Assembly: GCA_041748555.1 (NCBI GenBank)
Contig: JBGTDA010000056.1
Coordinates: 17,409 to 81,408, forward strand
Direction: 5' to 3'
Source: Rhodonellum sp041748555
GTDB lineage: Bacteria > Bacteroidota > Bacteroidia > Cytophagales > Cyclobacteriaceae
Length of the DNA stretch: 64,000 bases
This document shows positions 55,138 to 64,000 of the stretch, piece by piece. The notes under the pieces were generated by a model. It had not been told where the DNA came from and ran no database searches. It saw nothing but the letters and a program-made list of their open reading frames with translations. How positions within the stretch are numbered: position 1 is the stretch's first letter; every line of letters starts with the position of its first letter. A program made the translations under genes and the position numbers.

Positions 55138-56860
55138 AATATTTTTGGTCTTTGATTTTTTTGATCAACAGCTCTGAAGTTTCGGAGCTGCTTTCTGCTT
55201 TTTTCCAAAAGCTTATTGCCTCGTTTCTCTTGCCGAGATGATATAGGATATCACCAAAATGTTCCAACATAACGCCACTAGGAATTTTTTCATTGGACAG
55301 TGCCTTTTCCATGTAGATTTTAGCTTCCTCATATTCCTTCATTTGAAAAAGTACCCAGGCGTAGGTATCGAGATAAGTTGGATTGGTAGGAAATCGTTTG
55401 ACTAATTTTGCCGACATGGTTTTTGCCTTGTCGAGGTCTTTTTTGGATAAAGAAAGGAAATAAGCATAATTGTTCAGCACATGTTCATCTTCCGGTCTCT
55501 CTTTCAACACCTTTTCATAAGCTTCATATGCCTCTTCCTCTTTGCCCAAACTGTGGTAATTGTCTCCTAACTGGCCATATACCAAAATGTCAAGCTGCTT
55601 GTTTTTGGATTGGTTTACCTCGAGAGCATTCAATAAAGATTCTTCAGCTTCCAATCCTTTTTTCAACGCTGATTTTGTAGTGCCATCAAAAAACCAGAAC
55701 TCTGCTTTTTTTGGAAATTCATCCACAGCCATTACAGTAAATTCCTCTATTTCAGCAAAATCCGCTCCTGTATCAAACATTGTTGCGATAATTCCCTGAA
55801 GCACTTGTTCATTGGCAGGGAAAAGCGAAATTGATTTCTTGTAATTATCCAAAGCCTTTGCTTTGTCTCCTGCAAAATAATATCTGTCCCCGATGACGGT
55901 ATAAATATCGGCATCATTGGAAGATGATTCCAGCATGTGCCTTTCCAGTTGATCCAGTAAACTTTCTCTTTTTTCTGATTTGATTTCCTGTAGGATATCC
56001 GCATAAGTTTGTGCCTTTACCTGCCCTTCCAGCTCAGGGTTTTCGAATGCTTTGAGTAACAAAGATTCAGCTGTTTTCGTATCACCCTTCTCCTTATATA
56101 AAGCATACGCTGCAATCTGCAAATCCGCTTGATTGGGATAATTTGCAAGGGATTTTTGGATGATATTGATGGCTGCATCCGTTTTGCCGTTGTTGAAAAG
56201 GATTTCAACCAAAGAGAGAACGTACTGTGAATTTCCCGGTTGTGCTTCAACCAGTTTTTCACCTTCATTGATAGCGCTGTTCAAATCATTGTTTTTCAAA
56301 TGAATCCGTTGCTTTTGTGAGGTTATTTGTTCCACCACACCAAAATATTCCTCAGCTGTATTCAATGCCACGAGTGCCTTGTCAAAATCTCCCGCCGTAA
56401 GATAAAGGGTGGCGAGATCAAGAATATAATTCTGATTTTGATCTGATGTGGCCATCAGTTTTTCAAGTATTTCAGCAGCTTTAAGCGGTTGGTTCTGTAT
56501 ACTGTAAACTTCGGCTACCATCAGATTGTAAAACTTGTTTTTAGGATCAAGTTCAACAGCCTTTAAACCGTATTTCAACGCATCATCAACTCTGTTGGCT
56601 TTTAAAAAAATCCCTGCAATCTTAAAATGAACTGCAGCTTCATCCGGTTTAAATTCCAGGGCTTTCTGAAAATAAAAATATGCCCTGTCATAATCCTCCA
56701 ACATGACGTATTTCTGTCCTTCAATAAAGAGCCTGTCCGCTTTGGTATTCTCTATTTTCGCTTTTCTTTCCTTTTTGGAAATTTTTTCCTGAGCACCGGC
56801 TTCCAGGATCACCAGCAAGACACAGAAAAATCCAATGATTATTGTTTTATCTATTTTCAC
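55130..56860 (-). CDS. Tetratricopeptide repeat protein
   Basis: This 576-residue protein has a signal peptide of about 24 residues and then about a dozen TPR units, for example YDRAYFYFQKALEFKPDE, VDDALKYGLKAVELDP and EEAYEAYEKVLKERPED. TPR superhelices act as scaffolds for protein complexes in the periplasm or at the outer membrane. No catalytic part is visible. The start is GTG at 56860, preceded by a 226-base gap with no promoter I can support. It overlaps the DUF4292 gene by 8 bases. Confidence 0.88.
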   Translation of the reverse strand: MKIDKTIIIGFFCVLLVILEAGAQEKISKKERKAKIENTKADRLFIEGQKYVMLEDYDRAYFYFQKALEFKPDEAAVHFKIAGIFLKANRVDDALKYGLKAVELDPKNKFYNLMVAEVYSIQNQPLKAAEILEKLMATSDQNQNYILDLATLYLTAGDFDKALVALNTAEEYFGVVEQITSQKQRIHLKNNDLNSAINEGEKLVEAQPGNSQYVLSLVEILFNNGKTDAAINIIQKSLANYPNQADLQIAAYALYKEKGDTKTAESLLLKAFENPELEGQVKAQTYADILQEIKSEKRESLLDQLERHMLESSSNDADIYTVIGDRYYFAGDKAKALDNYKKSISLFPANEQVLQGIIATMFDTGADFAEIEEFTVMAVDEFPKKAEFWFFDGTTKSALKKGLEAEESLLNALEVNQSKNKQLDILVYGQLGDNYHSLGKEEEAYEAYEKVLKERPEDEHVLNNYAYFLSLSKKDLDKAKTMSAKLVKRFPTNPTYLDTYAWVLFQMKEYEEAKIYMEKALSNEKIPSGVMLEHFGDILYHLGKRNEAISFWKKAESSSETSELLIKKIKDQKYYD

Positions 56861-57086
56861 ACCTTCAATTTTTTACTATTCACCGACTTGGTAAACCGGT
56901 TTGTTTCAAATTAATTCCCGAATTGTTGAAGCATTCAAATTTTGATTCCGAAAGCAATGGATGATTTTGAGCATTTATTTTCTAAACTTCACAAACCTAA
57001 TGCCTTTTTATGGTTTTGGTCTCCATCCGGTTTTGTATAACGCAAGGAAGTCTACAATTGTGCAAAGGAATAGGATAACAGTTGAA

Positions 57087-57521
57087 TTATGATTTTCCCG
57101 TGCTGCCATAGCCACCGGACCCTCTTTGGGTTTCTGAAAGCTCGACAGTTGCTTCCCACTCGATTTGTTCATGTTTGGCAAGGACCATTTGAGCAACCCG
57201 CTCTCCGTCCTGAATGGTAAAAGGGTCATTGGAAAGATTCACCAAAAGCACTTTTATTTCTCCTCGATAATCCGCATCGATGGTGCCCGGAGAATTCAAT
57301 ACAGTCAGCCCATGTTTGAAGGCCAATCCGCTTCGTGGCCGGATCTGTGCCTCAAATCCGCCGGGTAATTCAATAAACAATCCGGTCCCGATAAGTCTTC
57401 TTTCCAGCGGATTCAGGGTGATGGATTCATCGAGATTTGCTCTAAGATCCAATCCTGCGGAAAACGCTGTCTGATATTCAGGCAAGGCATGTTTGGATGT
57501 ATTGAGTACCTTCACGTTCAT
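57087..57521 (-). CDS. dut: dUTP diphosphatase
   Basis: This 144-residue homotrimeric enzyme converts dUTP to dUMP and pyrophosphate, preventing uracil incorporation and supplying thymidylate synthesis. All five motifs are present: SAGLDLRAN, RPRSGLA, GTIDADYRGE, ERVAQMVL and RGSGGYGSTG. Its ATG overlaps the flippase stop (ATGA), so the two are coupled. Length is normal. Confidence 0.95.
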   Translation of the reverse strand: MNVKVLNTSKHALPEYQTAFSAGLDLRANLDESITLNPLERRLIGTGLFIELPGGFEAQIRPRSGLAFKHGLTVLNSPGTIDADYRGEIKVLLVNLSNDPFTIQDGERVAQMVLAKHEQIEWEATVELSETQRGSGGYGSTGKS

Positions 57522-59041
57522 GGTCTTCTGTTTTTAATTTGTACAATTAGGTTGTGAACTTCTTTCTTTTCGACCAGCAAAACTACAAGAACAAAAATAA
57601 GCAAGAGCAGATTTCTTACAATAAATTGAAAAACAGATTGGTCAATTTCTATATAAAATCCCGCATAACTTAAACCGAAGGCGAGTAGCAGAAAAAAAAC
57701 AGCTTTATTGGTCTGATAGGGTATGGGAAAGAATTTTTGACCATAATAATAGCAGATCAGGCTCATGCTGAGGTAACAGGCCAATGTGCTGAGTGCTGCA
57801 CCCATATAACCCAAAACCGGCACAAGGGTTAGGATAATGATGACAGTGATCACCGCACCGAATAAAGTGATGTAAAAACTATATTTTGTCTGATCTGTCA
57901 ATTTAAACCAAATGCTGAGATTGAAATAAATTCCTAAAAACAGATAACCGAACAGGAGTACCGGGACAATATACAGCCCTTCCAGATATCCTTCCTGCCT
58001 CAGAATCAATCTTCCGATAATATCCAGATTGACAGAAACGGCAATCATCAATGTGGAACAAAAGATCACAAAGGCATGCATGACTCTTGCAAACAAGGCA
58101 GGACTGTCCTTATTGTTCGATTGGTTGAAGAAAAAAGGTTCTGCCGCATACTTGAATGCCTGAATGATCAGGTTCATAAAAATAGCCAGTTTGAAATTGG
58201 CTCCAAAAACACCCCCGGCTTCCCGGGATGTTAGTCCCGAATAGTAATTTTCAGGCAAGACATATTCGAACAGCATCCTGGAAAACACTTCATTGGTTAC
58301 GCCGGCCAGCCCCATAAACAATAAAGGAACTGCATAGTGCCACATGGGTTTGATCAGCTCTTTGTCAAAACCAAAAGTGAATTTTCCGGTGAGGTAGAAA
58401 AGAATCGGAATCATCAGGCCGTTGGCCAACAGATTAGATAGTAATATATAATCTACACCTGCCTCAGGATTATAAAATGATCCGATAAGGGGTTGAAGGC
58501 CTGTAAGAAAATCACCTTGCCAGATGTGGTGGCAAATGACGATAAAGAAAATATTGAATAATATATTGAAAAGTATATTCCCTAATTTGGATAATGCAAA
58601 TTGAAGAGACTTGTTTTCAGCCCGCAGTTTGGCATATGGAATAGCCAGCAAAGCATCAATGGTAAGGATCAACGCAACCCAACGGAACAAATGTTCTCTG
58701 CCCGGATATTGCAGCCAAATCGCTAGTTGCGGAGCACTCAGGTAGATCAGTGCACCCAAAGAAAGAGAGGTGGTGATCAGTAAGGATTGAACCTGGGCAT
58801 AGACTTTTTGTGGGTGTAATCCTTTTCCTGTAGCAAACCGGAAATATGAAGTTTCCATCCCATAGGTGAAAACAATATTCAAAAATGCAATCAAAGCATA
58901 AATGGCCGTAAAAGATCCAAGAGCCTCTTTGTCAAGGTAAACAATGTAAACGGGAAGAAGTAAAAAGTTTATGGTTTTGCCAAGTATACTGCTGATCCCA
59001 TAGATGGCGGTTTGTCCGGCGAGTTTTTTGAGTTGGCTCAT
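57518..59041 (-). CDS. Wzx-type oligosaccharide flippase / polysaccharide biosynthesis protein
   Basis: This 507-residue integral membrane protein has about 12-14 helices and the MATE/MVF fold of lipid-linked oligosaccharide flippases (LAGQTAIYGISSILGKTINFLLLP at the start, quoted here in part). It would move lipid-linked sugar chains across the inner membrane for surface polysaccharide or LPS. ATG 59041 (MSQLKKL) is used; the frame extends upstream into the enoyl-CoA hydratase gene, which is unlikely to be real. It is 19 bases after echA and coupled to dut. No glycosyltransferase cluster surrounds it. Confidence 0.87.
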   Translation of the reverse strand: MSQLKKLAGQTAIYGISSILGKTINFLLLPVYIVYLDKEALGSFTAIYALIAFLNIVFTYGMETSYFRFATGKGLHPQKVYAQVQSLLITTSLSLGALIYLSAPQLAIWLQYPGREHLFRWVALILTIDALLAIPYAKLRAENKSLQFALSKLGNILFNILFNIFFIVICHHIWQGDFLTGLQPLIGSFYNPEAGVDYILLSNLLANGLMIPILFYLTGKFTFGFDKELIKPMWHYAVPLLFMGLAGVTNEVFSRMLFEYVLPENYYSGLTSREAGGVFGANFKLAIFMNLIIQAFKYAAEPFFFNQSNNKDSPALFARVMHAFVIFCSTLMIAVSVNLDIIGRLILRQEGYLEGLYIVPVLLFGYLFLGIYFNLSIWFKLTDQTKYSFYITLFGAVITVIIILTLVPVLGYMGAALSTLACYLSMSLICYYYGQKFFPIPYQTNKAVFFLLLAFGLSYAGFYIEIDQSVFQFIVRNLLLLIFVLVVLLVEKKEVHNLIVQIKNRRP

Positions 59042-59060
59042 TAGAAAAAGGAAAAGGGGA

Positions 59061-59846
59061 TTATTCCCCTTTAAAGACCGGTTTTCTTTTTTCCAAGAAA
59101 GCGGAGGTCCCTTCTTTATAATCACCTGACTTAACACATCTTGCAAAACCGTTGGCCTCTGTTTGATAGCCGTTTTCTTCTGGTACAAAAACCGAATTGA
59201 CACAATCTATAATCATCCCTATTGCCAAAGGTGCTTTGGTCATGATTTTCTTCATAATTTCTTCAGCTTTTCCCATAGCTTCTTCTTTGGTTTCATAAAC
59301 GTGGTTAACCAAGCCAAGGGACTTCGCTTCACTTGCATCGATCATATCACCTGTCATCATCAGTTCGTGGGCTTTTCCCCGACCGATAAGATAGGTAAGC
59401 CTTTGGGTTCCGCCATAGCCGGGTATGATTCCCAGATTTACCTCAGGCTGACCGAATTTTGCATTGCCTACAGCGATACGCATGTGACAAGCCATAGCGA
59501 GTTCACATCCTCCGCCCAATGCATAACCATTGATCACAGCGATGACAGGTTTCTGGCAATTCTCTATCAAGGTGAAAATTTCTTGGCCGTTTTCTGCAAA
59601 CTTACGGGCATTCAATTCATTCAACTGAGAAATTTCACTGATGTCAGCTCCTGCAATGAAGGATTTTTCTCCTGATCCTGTGATAATTACCCCTTTGATT
59701 TCTTTATTGTCAACTACTTCATTAAAAATATTTCTCAGTTCCTCAAGTGTTGCAGCGTTGAGTGCATTGAGTTTGGATTCTCTGTTGACAGTGAGATAAA
59801 GGATTCCGCCTTTCTCTTCCGAAAGAATGTTTTTTGGTTCAGCCAT
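59061..59846 (-). CDS. Enoyl-CoA hydratase/isomerase family protein
   Basis: This 261-residue crotonase-fold enzyme has both catalytic glutamates of true hydratases: E115 in LGGGCELAM and E135 in GQPEVNLGI. The oxyanion-hole segment SFIAGADISE is present. It would hydrate trans-2-enoyl-CoA to 3-hydroxyacyl-CoA in beta-oxidation or butanoate metabolism. A strong promoter (TTTG-N19-TATCTTTG) precedes it, so it is the first gene of the echA-flippase-dut operon. Confidence 0.9.
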   Translation of the reverse strand: MAEPKNILSEEKGGILYLTVNRESKLNALNAATLEELRNIFNEVVDNKEIKGVIITGSGEKSFIAGADISEISQLNELNARKFAENGQEIFTLIENCQKPVIAVINGYALGGGCELAMACHMRIAVGNAKFGQPEVNLGIIPGYGGTQRLTYLIGRGKAHELMMTGDMIDASEAKSLGLVNHVYETKEEAMGKAEEIMKKIMTKAPLAIGMIIDCVNSVFVPEENGYQTEANGFARCVKSGDYKEGTSAFLEKRKPVFKGE

Positions 59847-59869
59847 ATAGTTTCATCCATGTTGAGGAT

Positions 59870-59900
59870 CAAAGATACAAGCAGGACCCGCATTCACAAA
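59870..59900 (-). promoter_or_regulatory. Bacteroidota-type promoter of the enoyl-CoA hydratase gene
   Basis: On the minus strand TTTG (59900-59897) is followed after 19 bases by TATCTTTG (59877-59870), identical in both boxes and spacing to the tatA promoter. It lies 23 bases before the ATG. Confidence 0.65.
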
Positions 59901-60030
59901 GCAATACATTGAAAAATCAACCGGATTGCTTTTCCGGATCAGTGTAGAAATCTCGAAATATTTGGCATACCTGAGGGATTGGGTTCGGGAATTAATCTCC
60001 GTTTTTCCGCCTTCATCCATCAATTTTTCA

Positions 60031-60038
60031 TATTTTTG
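60031..60038 (+). promoter_or_regulatory. -7-like element of the isocitrate dehydrogenase gene
   Basis: TATTTTTG fits TAnnTTTG and lies 36 bases before the ATG at 60075. No -33 box is clear, and the region is T-rich, so chance is possible. Confidence 0.3.
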
Positions 60039-60074
60039 TTTTGTAACTAAGTTTTATTAAAATCTATTTTATAT

Positions 60075-61529
60075 ATGTCCACCAAAAGAAAAATAACCGT
60101 CGCCTATGGTGACGGTATTGGTCCCGAAATCATGAAAGCCACCATTGATATCCTTGAAGCGGCGGGAGCGCAGCTGGAATATGATGTGGTTGAAATCGGG
60201 GAGCAGGTTTATCTCAAGGGAATCAGTTCAGGAATGGATTCCGGTGCATTCGATTCTTTGAAGCAAACAAAAGTTTTTTTGAAGTCACCCATTACTACGC
60301 CCCAAGGGGGAGGGTTCAAGAGTCTGAACGTCACCACACGCACATCTTTTGGTTTATTTGCCAATGTAAGGCCATGCAAAGCCTTTTCTCCATTTGTAAA
60401 GACTCATTTTCCCAAAACCGATCTGGTTATTATCAGAGAAAACGAAGAGGATCTATATGCCGGCATCGAGCACAGGCAAACACAGGAAGTATATCAGTGC
60501 CTGAAACTGATCTCCAGACCAGGATCCGAAAAAATCATACGCTATGCCTTCGAATATGCCAAAAAGTATGGGAGAAAAAAAGTCACCTGTATGACCAAGG
60601 ATAATATCATGAAACTGGCAGATGGCTTATTCCACAAAGTTTTTGACGAGATATCCGAAGAATACCCGGCAATCGAAACCGATCATAAAATCATAGATAT
60701 CGGAACAGCCCTGATTGCAGACCGACCGGAAACCTTTGATGTCATTGTTACGCTGAATCTCTATGGAGATATTATATCAGATGTAGCAGCACAGGTGACA
60801 GGCTCTGTAGGTTTGGGTGGCTCCGCCAATGTAGGCGAGGAAGTGGCTATGTTTGAGGCCATCCACGGATCAGCTCCTGATATCGCAGGTATGGGAATTG
60901 CCAATCCTTCAGGCCTTCTCAACGGAGCCATCATGATGTTGGTCCATATCGGCCAGCCTGATGTGGCCGAAAAGGTCGCAAATGCTTGGTTGAAAACGCT
61001 GGAAGACGGAATACATACAGGAGATATTTATCAGGAAAAACTTTCGTCGAAAAAAGTGGGGACGCAGGAATTTGCTGAAGCAGTAATTGAAAGACTGGGT
61101 CAGCAACCTACAGATATGACTCCGACTGTTTTTGACAAATCAGCTACTGCACCTATGAATATCAGTCTCAGCCCTGTCCACAAGGAAAAGAAAGAACTGA
61201 TCGGTGTGGATGTATTTCTGGATTGGGATGAAGAGGGAAGAAACCCTGAGATTTTGGGTGATAAATTGAGAAAAGCAGAAAGTGAAAAGCTAAAACTGCA
61301 GCTCATCACCAACAGAGGAGTGAAGGTTTATCCCGGAGGGATGCGCGAAACATTCTGTACGGATCACTGGAGAGGCCGGTTTCATAGCGATGATCAATCC
61401 GCCCTTTCCCACGATCGGATTCTGGATTTGCTTAAATCGATCTCAGAACTTGGATTCGATTTTATCAAAACCGAAAATCTATATTCATTTGATGGAAAAA
61501 GAGCTTATTCGCTGTCTCAGGGAGAGTGA
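60075..61529 (+). CDS. icd: Isocitrate dehydrogenase (NADP-type, C-terminally extended)
   Basis: This 484-residue enzyme oxidatively decarboxylates isocitrate to 2-oxoglutarate in the TCA cycle. Core motifs are YGDGIGPEI, the substrate loop GGGFKSLNVTTR, RENEEDLYAG and IHGSAPDIAG. The extra C-terminal 140 residues (after about 345) match the longer Thermus/Rickettsia-type subfamily. NADP specificity is assumed from the subfamily and cannot be proven here. It is a single gene between divergent echA and convergent typA. Confidence 0.9.
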   Translation: MSTKRKITVAYGDGIGPEIMKATIDILEAAGAQLEYDVVEIGEQVYLKGISSGMDSGAFDSLKQTKVFLKSPITTPQGGGFKSLNVTTRTSFGLFANVRPCKAFSPFVKTHFPKTDLVIIRENEEDLYAGIEHRQTQEVYQCLKLISRPGSEKIIRYAFEYAKKYGRKKVTCMTKDNIMKLADGLFHKVFDEISEEYPAIETDHKIIDIGTALIADRPETFDVIVTLNLYGDIISDVAAQVTGSVGLGGSANVGEEVAMFEAIHGSAPDIAGMGIANPSGLLNGAIMMLVHIGQPDVAEKVANAWLKTLEDGIHTGDIYQEKLSSKKVGTQEFAEAVIERLGQQPTDMTPTVFDKSATAPMNISLSPVHKEKKELIGVDVFLDWDEEGRNPEILGDKLRKAESEKLKLQLITNRGVKVYPGGMRETFCTDHWRGRFHSDDQSALSHDRILDLLKSISELGFDFIKTENLYSFDGKRAYSLSQGE

Positions 61530-61541
61530 TAGGGAGGGAAC

Positions 61542-61626
61542 GAGCCAAGAATCAAGAGCCAAGAAGACAGAACCATTTGAGGTTTTAAAGAGAAAACAAG
61601 TATCAAGATTCAAGTATCAGGTATCA
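61542..61626. repeat. Degenerate short-word tandem repeat tract
   Basis: GAGCCAAGAA occurs at 61542-61551 and 61556-61565. CAAGTATCA occurs at 61597-61605 and 61611-61619, with a further GTATCA at 61621-61626. The shared CAAG/ATCA words suggest a slipped-strand or dispersed intergenic repeat. Confidence 0.5.
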
Positions 61627-61837
61627 TGATTAAAATATCAAGCCTCATTATATCCAATATTACACCCTAAGACTACTTGAAACAAATAATGAAATTAAGA
61701 ATATTAAATATTATATTTTTATGAACTATAAAGGTGTTGGTTGTTAAACAAGAAAAATATTGCCGATCATTCAATGTTTTTGCGGTTCACTTAAAATGCC
61801 TATCAAAGTAAATCCTGAAATTTTACCATACACCCAT

Positions 61838-61867
61838 AAAAAAATCCCTGAAGCTTTTGGGGATTTT
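61838..61867 (-). terminator. Terminator of typA
   Basis: AAAATCCC (61841-61848) and GGGATTTT (61860-61867) form an 8-bp stem with an 11-base loop. On the minus strand the stem is followed by a T-run (complement of 61838-61844), 21 bases past the typA stop. Confidence 0.7.
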
Positions 61868-61887
61868 ATCTTAAATCTTAATACTTT

Positions 61888-63693
61888 TTAATCCTCTTTC
61901 TTCGCCATTCTTCCTCTTTCATTCTCATCCAGATAAATTTTTCTCATCCGGATAGATTTTGGAGTGATTTCCAGGTACTCATCCTTTTGGATATATTCCA
62001 TGGATTCTTCCAAGGAGAATTTTTTGGGAGGATGGATTTTTGCGTTGTCATCAGAGCCTGATGCCCGCATATTAGTCAGTTTTTTGCCTTTCTGAACGTT
62101 TACCACAATATCACTGTCCCTTGAATTCTCACCGATCACCTGGCCACCATAAAGCTCATCTCCGGGCTCGATAAAGAAAGTGCCTCTATCCTGTAATTTA
62201 TCCAGAGCATAAGCAGTGCAGGGACCGCCTTCCATAGAGATCAATGAACCGTTGTTTCTGCCCGGGATCGGACCTTTAAAAGGTTCGTATGCAGAAAATC
62301 TATGGTTCATAATGGCCTCGCCCTGAGTGGCTGTCAACATGTTGTTTCTTAGCCCAATCAAACCTCTTGAAGGAATCCTGAATTCCAGATGCTGCAAGTC
62401 TCCTTTTGGCTCCATCACCAATAGTTCACCCTTTCTCTGAGTTGCCAATTCGATCACTTTACCCGAAGTGGTTTCGGGAACATCCACTACAAGGATTTCA
62501 ATGGGTTCATGTTTTACTCCATCAATTTCCTTGAAAATCACCTGTGGCTGACCCACTTGTAATTCGTATCCTTCTCTTCTCATCGTTTCGATCAGAATTG
62601 ACAAGTGAAGAATCCCACGGCCGTATACCAGGAATTTATCTTCGTTATCTGTAGATTCAACCCTTAAAGCAAGGTTCTTTTCCATTTCCTTGAACAACCT
62701 GTCTCTCAGGTGACGGGAAGTGACAAATTTTCCTTCTTTTCCGAAGAAAGGTGAGTTGTTGATCGTGAAGAGCATGTTCATGGTAGGCTCATCAATCGAA
62801 ATTCTCGGAAGTGGCTCAGGATTTTCCACATCGGCGATAGTGTCCCCAATATCAAAGTCCTCGATTCCTGTAACTGCACAGATATCACCTGCCAATACTT
62901 CAGAAACCTTGTTTTTTCCCAAGCCTTCAAAAACATGAAGTTCTTTTATCTTTATTTTTTTAATGCTTCCATCTGCTTTGCATAAAGCTATCTGGGAGCC
63001 GTCTTTTACAGTTCCTCTTTTTACCCTTCCGATGGCAATCCGCCCTACAAAGCTGGAGTAATCCAGGGAGGTGATCTGCATTTGGAGAGGACCTTCGGCT
63101 ATTTTTGGAGCCGGAATATACTCAATGATAGCGTCTAAAAGTGGAAGGATAGAGTCTGTAGGATTTTTCCAATCATCTCCCATCCAGTTTTCTTTGGCTG
63201 AGCCATATAAGGTTTTGAAATCAAGTTGCTCCTCGGAGGCGTCAAGATTGAACATCAGTTCAAAAACCGCTTCGTGGACTTCGTCCGGGCGACAGTTGGG
63301 TTTATCGACTTTATTGACAATCACGATAGGTTTCAGTCCCAAAGCCAGTGCTTTTCCAAGCACGAATCTTGTCTGTGGCATCGGACCTTCAAAAGCATCG
63401 ACCAAAAGGATAACCCCATCGGCCATTTTCAAAACCCTTTCCACTTCACCACCGAAGTCGGCGTGACCGGGTGTGTCAATGATGTTAATTTTAGTGTCTT
63501 TATATCTTACGGATACGTTTTTGGAAAGAATGGTAATCCCTCTTTCCCTTTCAAGGTCATTGCTGTCCAGAATAAGGTCGTCAAACTGTTGGTTCTCACG
63601 GAAGATTTTAGAGATATGAATTATTTTGTCCACCAGGGTGGTCTTACCGTGGTCAACGTGTGCGATAATCGCAATATTCCGAATACTTTGCAT
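61888..63693 (-). CDS. typA: Translational GTPase TypA/BipA
   Basis: This 601-residue ribosome-associated GTPase has the G1 motif AHVDHGKTT, the switch stretch DLERERGITI, DTPGHADF (G3) and NKVDK (G4), then EF-G-like domains II, III and V and a TypA-specific C-terminal domain. It aids 50S assembly and growth under stress such as cold. The length is typical. It is a single gene with a -7-like box upstream and a hairpin terminator downstream. Confidence 0.96.
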   Translation of the reverse strand: MQSIRNIAIIAHVDHGKTTLVDKIIHISKIFRENQQFDDLILDSNDLERERGITILSKNVSVRYKDTKINIIDTPGHADFGGEVERVLKMADGVILLVDAFEGPMPQTRFVLGKALALGLKPIVIVNKVDKPNCRPDEVHEAVFELMFNLDASEEQLDFKTLYGSAKENWMGDDWKNPTDSILPLLDAIIEYIPAPKIAEGPLQMQITSLDYSSFVGRIAIGRVKRGTVKDGSQIALCKADGSIKKIKIKELHVFEGLGKNKVSEVLAGDICAVTGIEDFDIGDTIADVENPEPLPRISIDEPTMNMLFTINNSPFFGKEGKFVTSRHLRDRLFKEMEKNLALRVESTDNEDKFLVYGRGILHLSILIETMRREGYELQVGQPQVIFKEIDGVKHEPIEILVVDVPETTSGKVIELATQRKGELLVMEPKGDLQHLEFRIPSRGLIGLRNNMLTATQGEAIMNHRFSAYEPFKGPIPGRNNGSLISMEGGPCTAYALDKLQDRGTFFIEPGDELYGGQVIGENSRDSDIVVNVQKGKKLTNMRASGSDDNAKIHPPKKFSLEESMEYIQKDEYLEITPKSIRMRKIYLDENERGRMAKKED

Positions 63694-63713
63694 TGTAAAT
63701 TTGAATTAAGGTG

Positions 63714-63721
63714 CAAATGTA
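63714..63721 (-). promoter_or_regulatory. -7-like element of typA
   Basis: On the minus strand this reads TACATTTG, a full -7 match, 20 bases before the typA ATG. No TTTG is seen at the expected spacing. Confidence 0.4.
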
Positions 63722-63971
63722 AGAATAAAAATTGGTTTCGCACTGATTTGGTTTTTAATTGATAATGTTGATTATTTAAATCACAAATGAAGAGGAATGG
63801 TTGAAAGGGGCTGAATACGAACTGCCAAAAGGCGTGCGCAAGATTATATTCACTATTCAGGTTGATCTACTTTACACCATTTGTCCTGGTAAAAGGGCTC
63901 AGTTTAATTAAAACCCACTCTTAATAAATACAAACTCTTTTTTACTCCCACTTAAAATCCCAAATTTGTAT

Positions 63972-64000
63972 ATGGATTATCAACAACTCATAGACGAAGT
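63972..64000 (+). CDS. Possible start of a CDS cut by the window edge
   Basis: ATG at 63972 opens MDYQQLIDEV and has no stop before the edge. CAAATTTG-like sequence lies just upstream. Only nine full codons are visible, so neither reality nor function can be judged. Confidence 0.3.

Larger units (their letters stand above)
61530..61887. other. Intergenic region with short degenerate repeats
   Basis: This 358-base gap has no convincing ORF. Its first 120 bases are composed of short repeated words such as GAGCCAAGAA and CAAGTATCA; the rest is AT-rich. A minus-strand terminator for typA lies at 61838-61867. Confidence 0.6.
63694..64000. other. Right-edge intergenic region
   Basis: These 307 bases hold the typA promoter region (TACATTTG at 63721-63714 on the minus strand) and otherwise AT-rich DNA with no recognisable feature. 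A short open frame begins at ATG 63972 and reaches the edge. Confidence 0.5.

Overview
The window looks like chromosomal DNA of a Bacteroidota bacterium, most likely class Cytophagia and close to Cyclobacteriaceae (Algoriphagus/Cyclobacterium-like). Three things support this: type IX secretion genes (sprA, porU, porV); several small families largely confined to Bacteroidota (HYC_CC_PP, DUF4494, DUF4837, DUF4292); and promoters of the Bacteroidota form TTTG-N19/20-TAnnTTTG. The DNA is AT-rich and densely coded, with many 1-8 base gene overlaps. I see no rRNA or tRNA gene, no insertion sequence, no prophage and no CRISPR array. The family assignment is inference from gene content.

Left part (1-12.7 kb). 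A lipoprotein cut by the window edge and a 2,4-dienoyl-CoA-reductase-like SDR come first, then an isolated AAA/DUF4143 ATPase on the minus strand. A plus-strand heavy-metal block follows: a small Cys-rich HYC_CC_PP protein, a CusA-type RND pump, a Met/Gly-rich TolC-type outer-membrane protein and a CusB-type adaptor with a metal-binding domain and DUF3347. Next are an orphan PAS sensor that has a phospho-acceptor-like helix but no ATPase domain, and an HD-domain protein.

Middle (12.8-37.1 kb). This part holds DUF4494, a membrane-anchored patatin phospholipase, a KefB-type antiporter, a DUF962/Mpo1-like protein, and an FAD oxidoreductase followed by an NhaC antiporter and a coupled RNase D-like exonuclease. 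A YigZ protein and a coupled FemAB-like acyltransferase/GT2 pair come next. A five-gene overlapping minus-strand operon (MBL hydrolase, pssA, porU, porV, M16-like peptidase) carries part of the type IX secretion machinery. Divergent to it are an FAD oxidoreductase, a large composite outer-membrane protein (degenerate gluzincin, PD40 propeller, Omp85-like barrel) and yicC.

Right part (37.2-64 kb). A run of 16 minus-strand genes extends from 59.85 kb down to 37.18 kb. It contains echA-wzx-dut, then TPR-DUF4292-envC, then tatA-gatA-mltD-like-DUF4837-maeB-ruvA-sprA-gcvH-vanZ-tonB. Good promoters lie before echA and tatA. The theme is envelope biogenesis and protein export mixed with housekeeping genes. 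An NADP-type isocitrate dehydrogenase (plus) and typA (minus) close the window. Unusual points are frequent TTG starts placed at or just after upstream stops, several enzyme-like proteins with lost catalytic residues (EnvC, M16, the gluzincin-like domain), and the composite outer-membrane protein. I found no clear-cut new defence or mobile system. The best candidates for undescribed biology are the composite outer-membrane protein, the coupled FemAB/GT2 pair and the Cys-rich partner of the metal pump.
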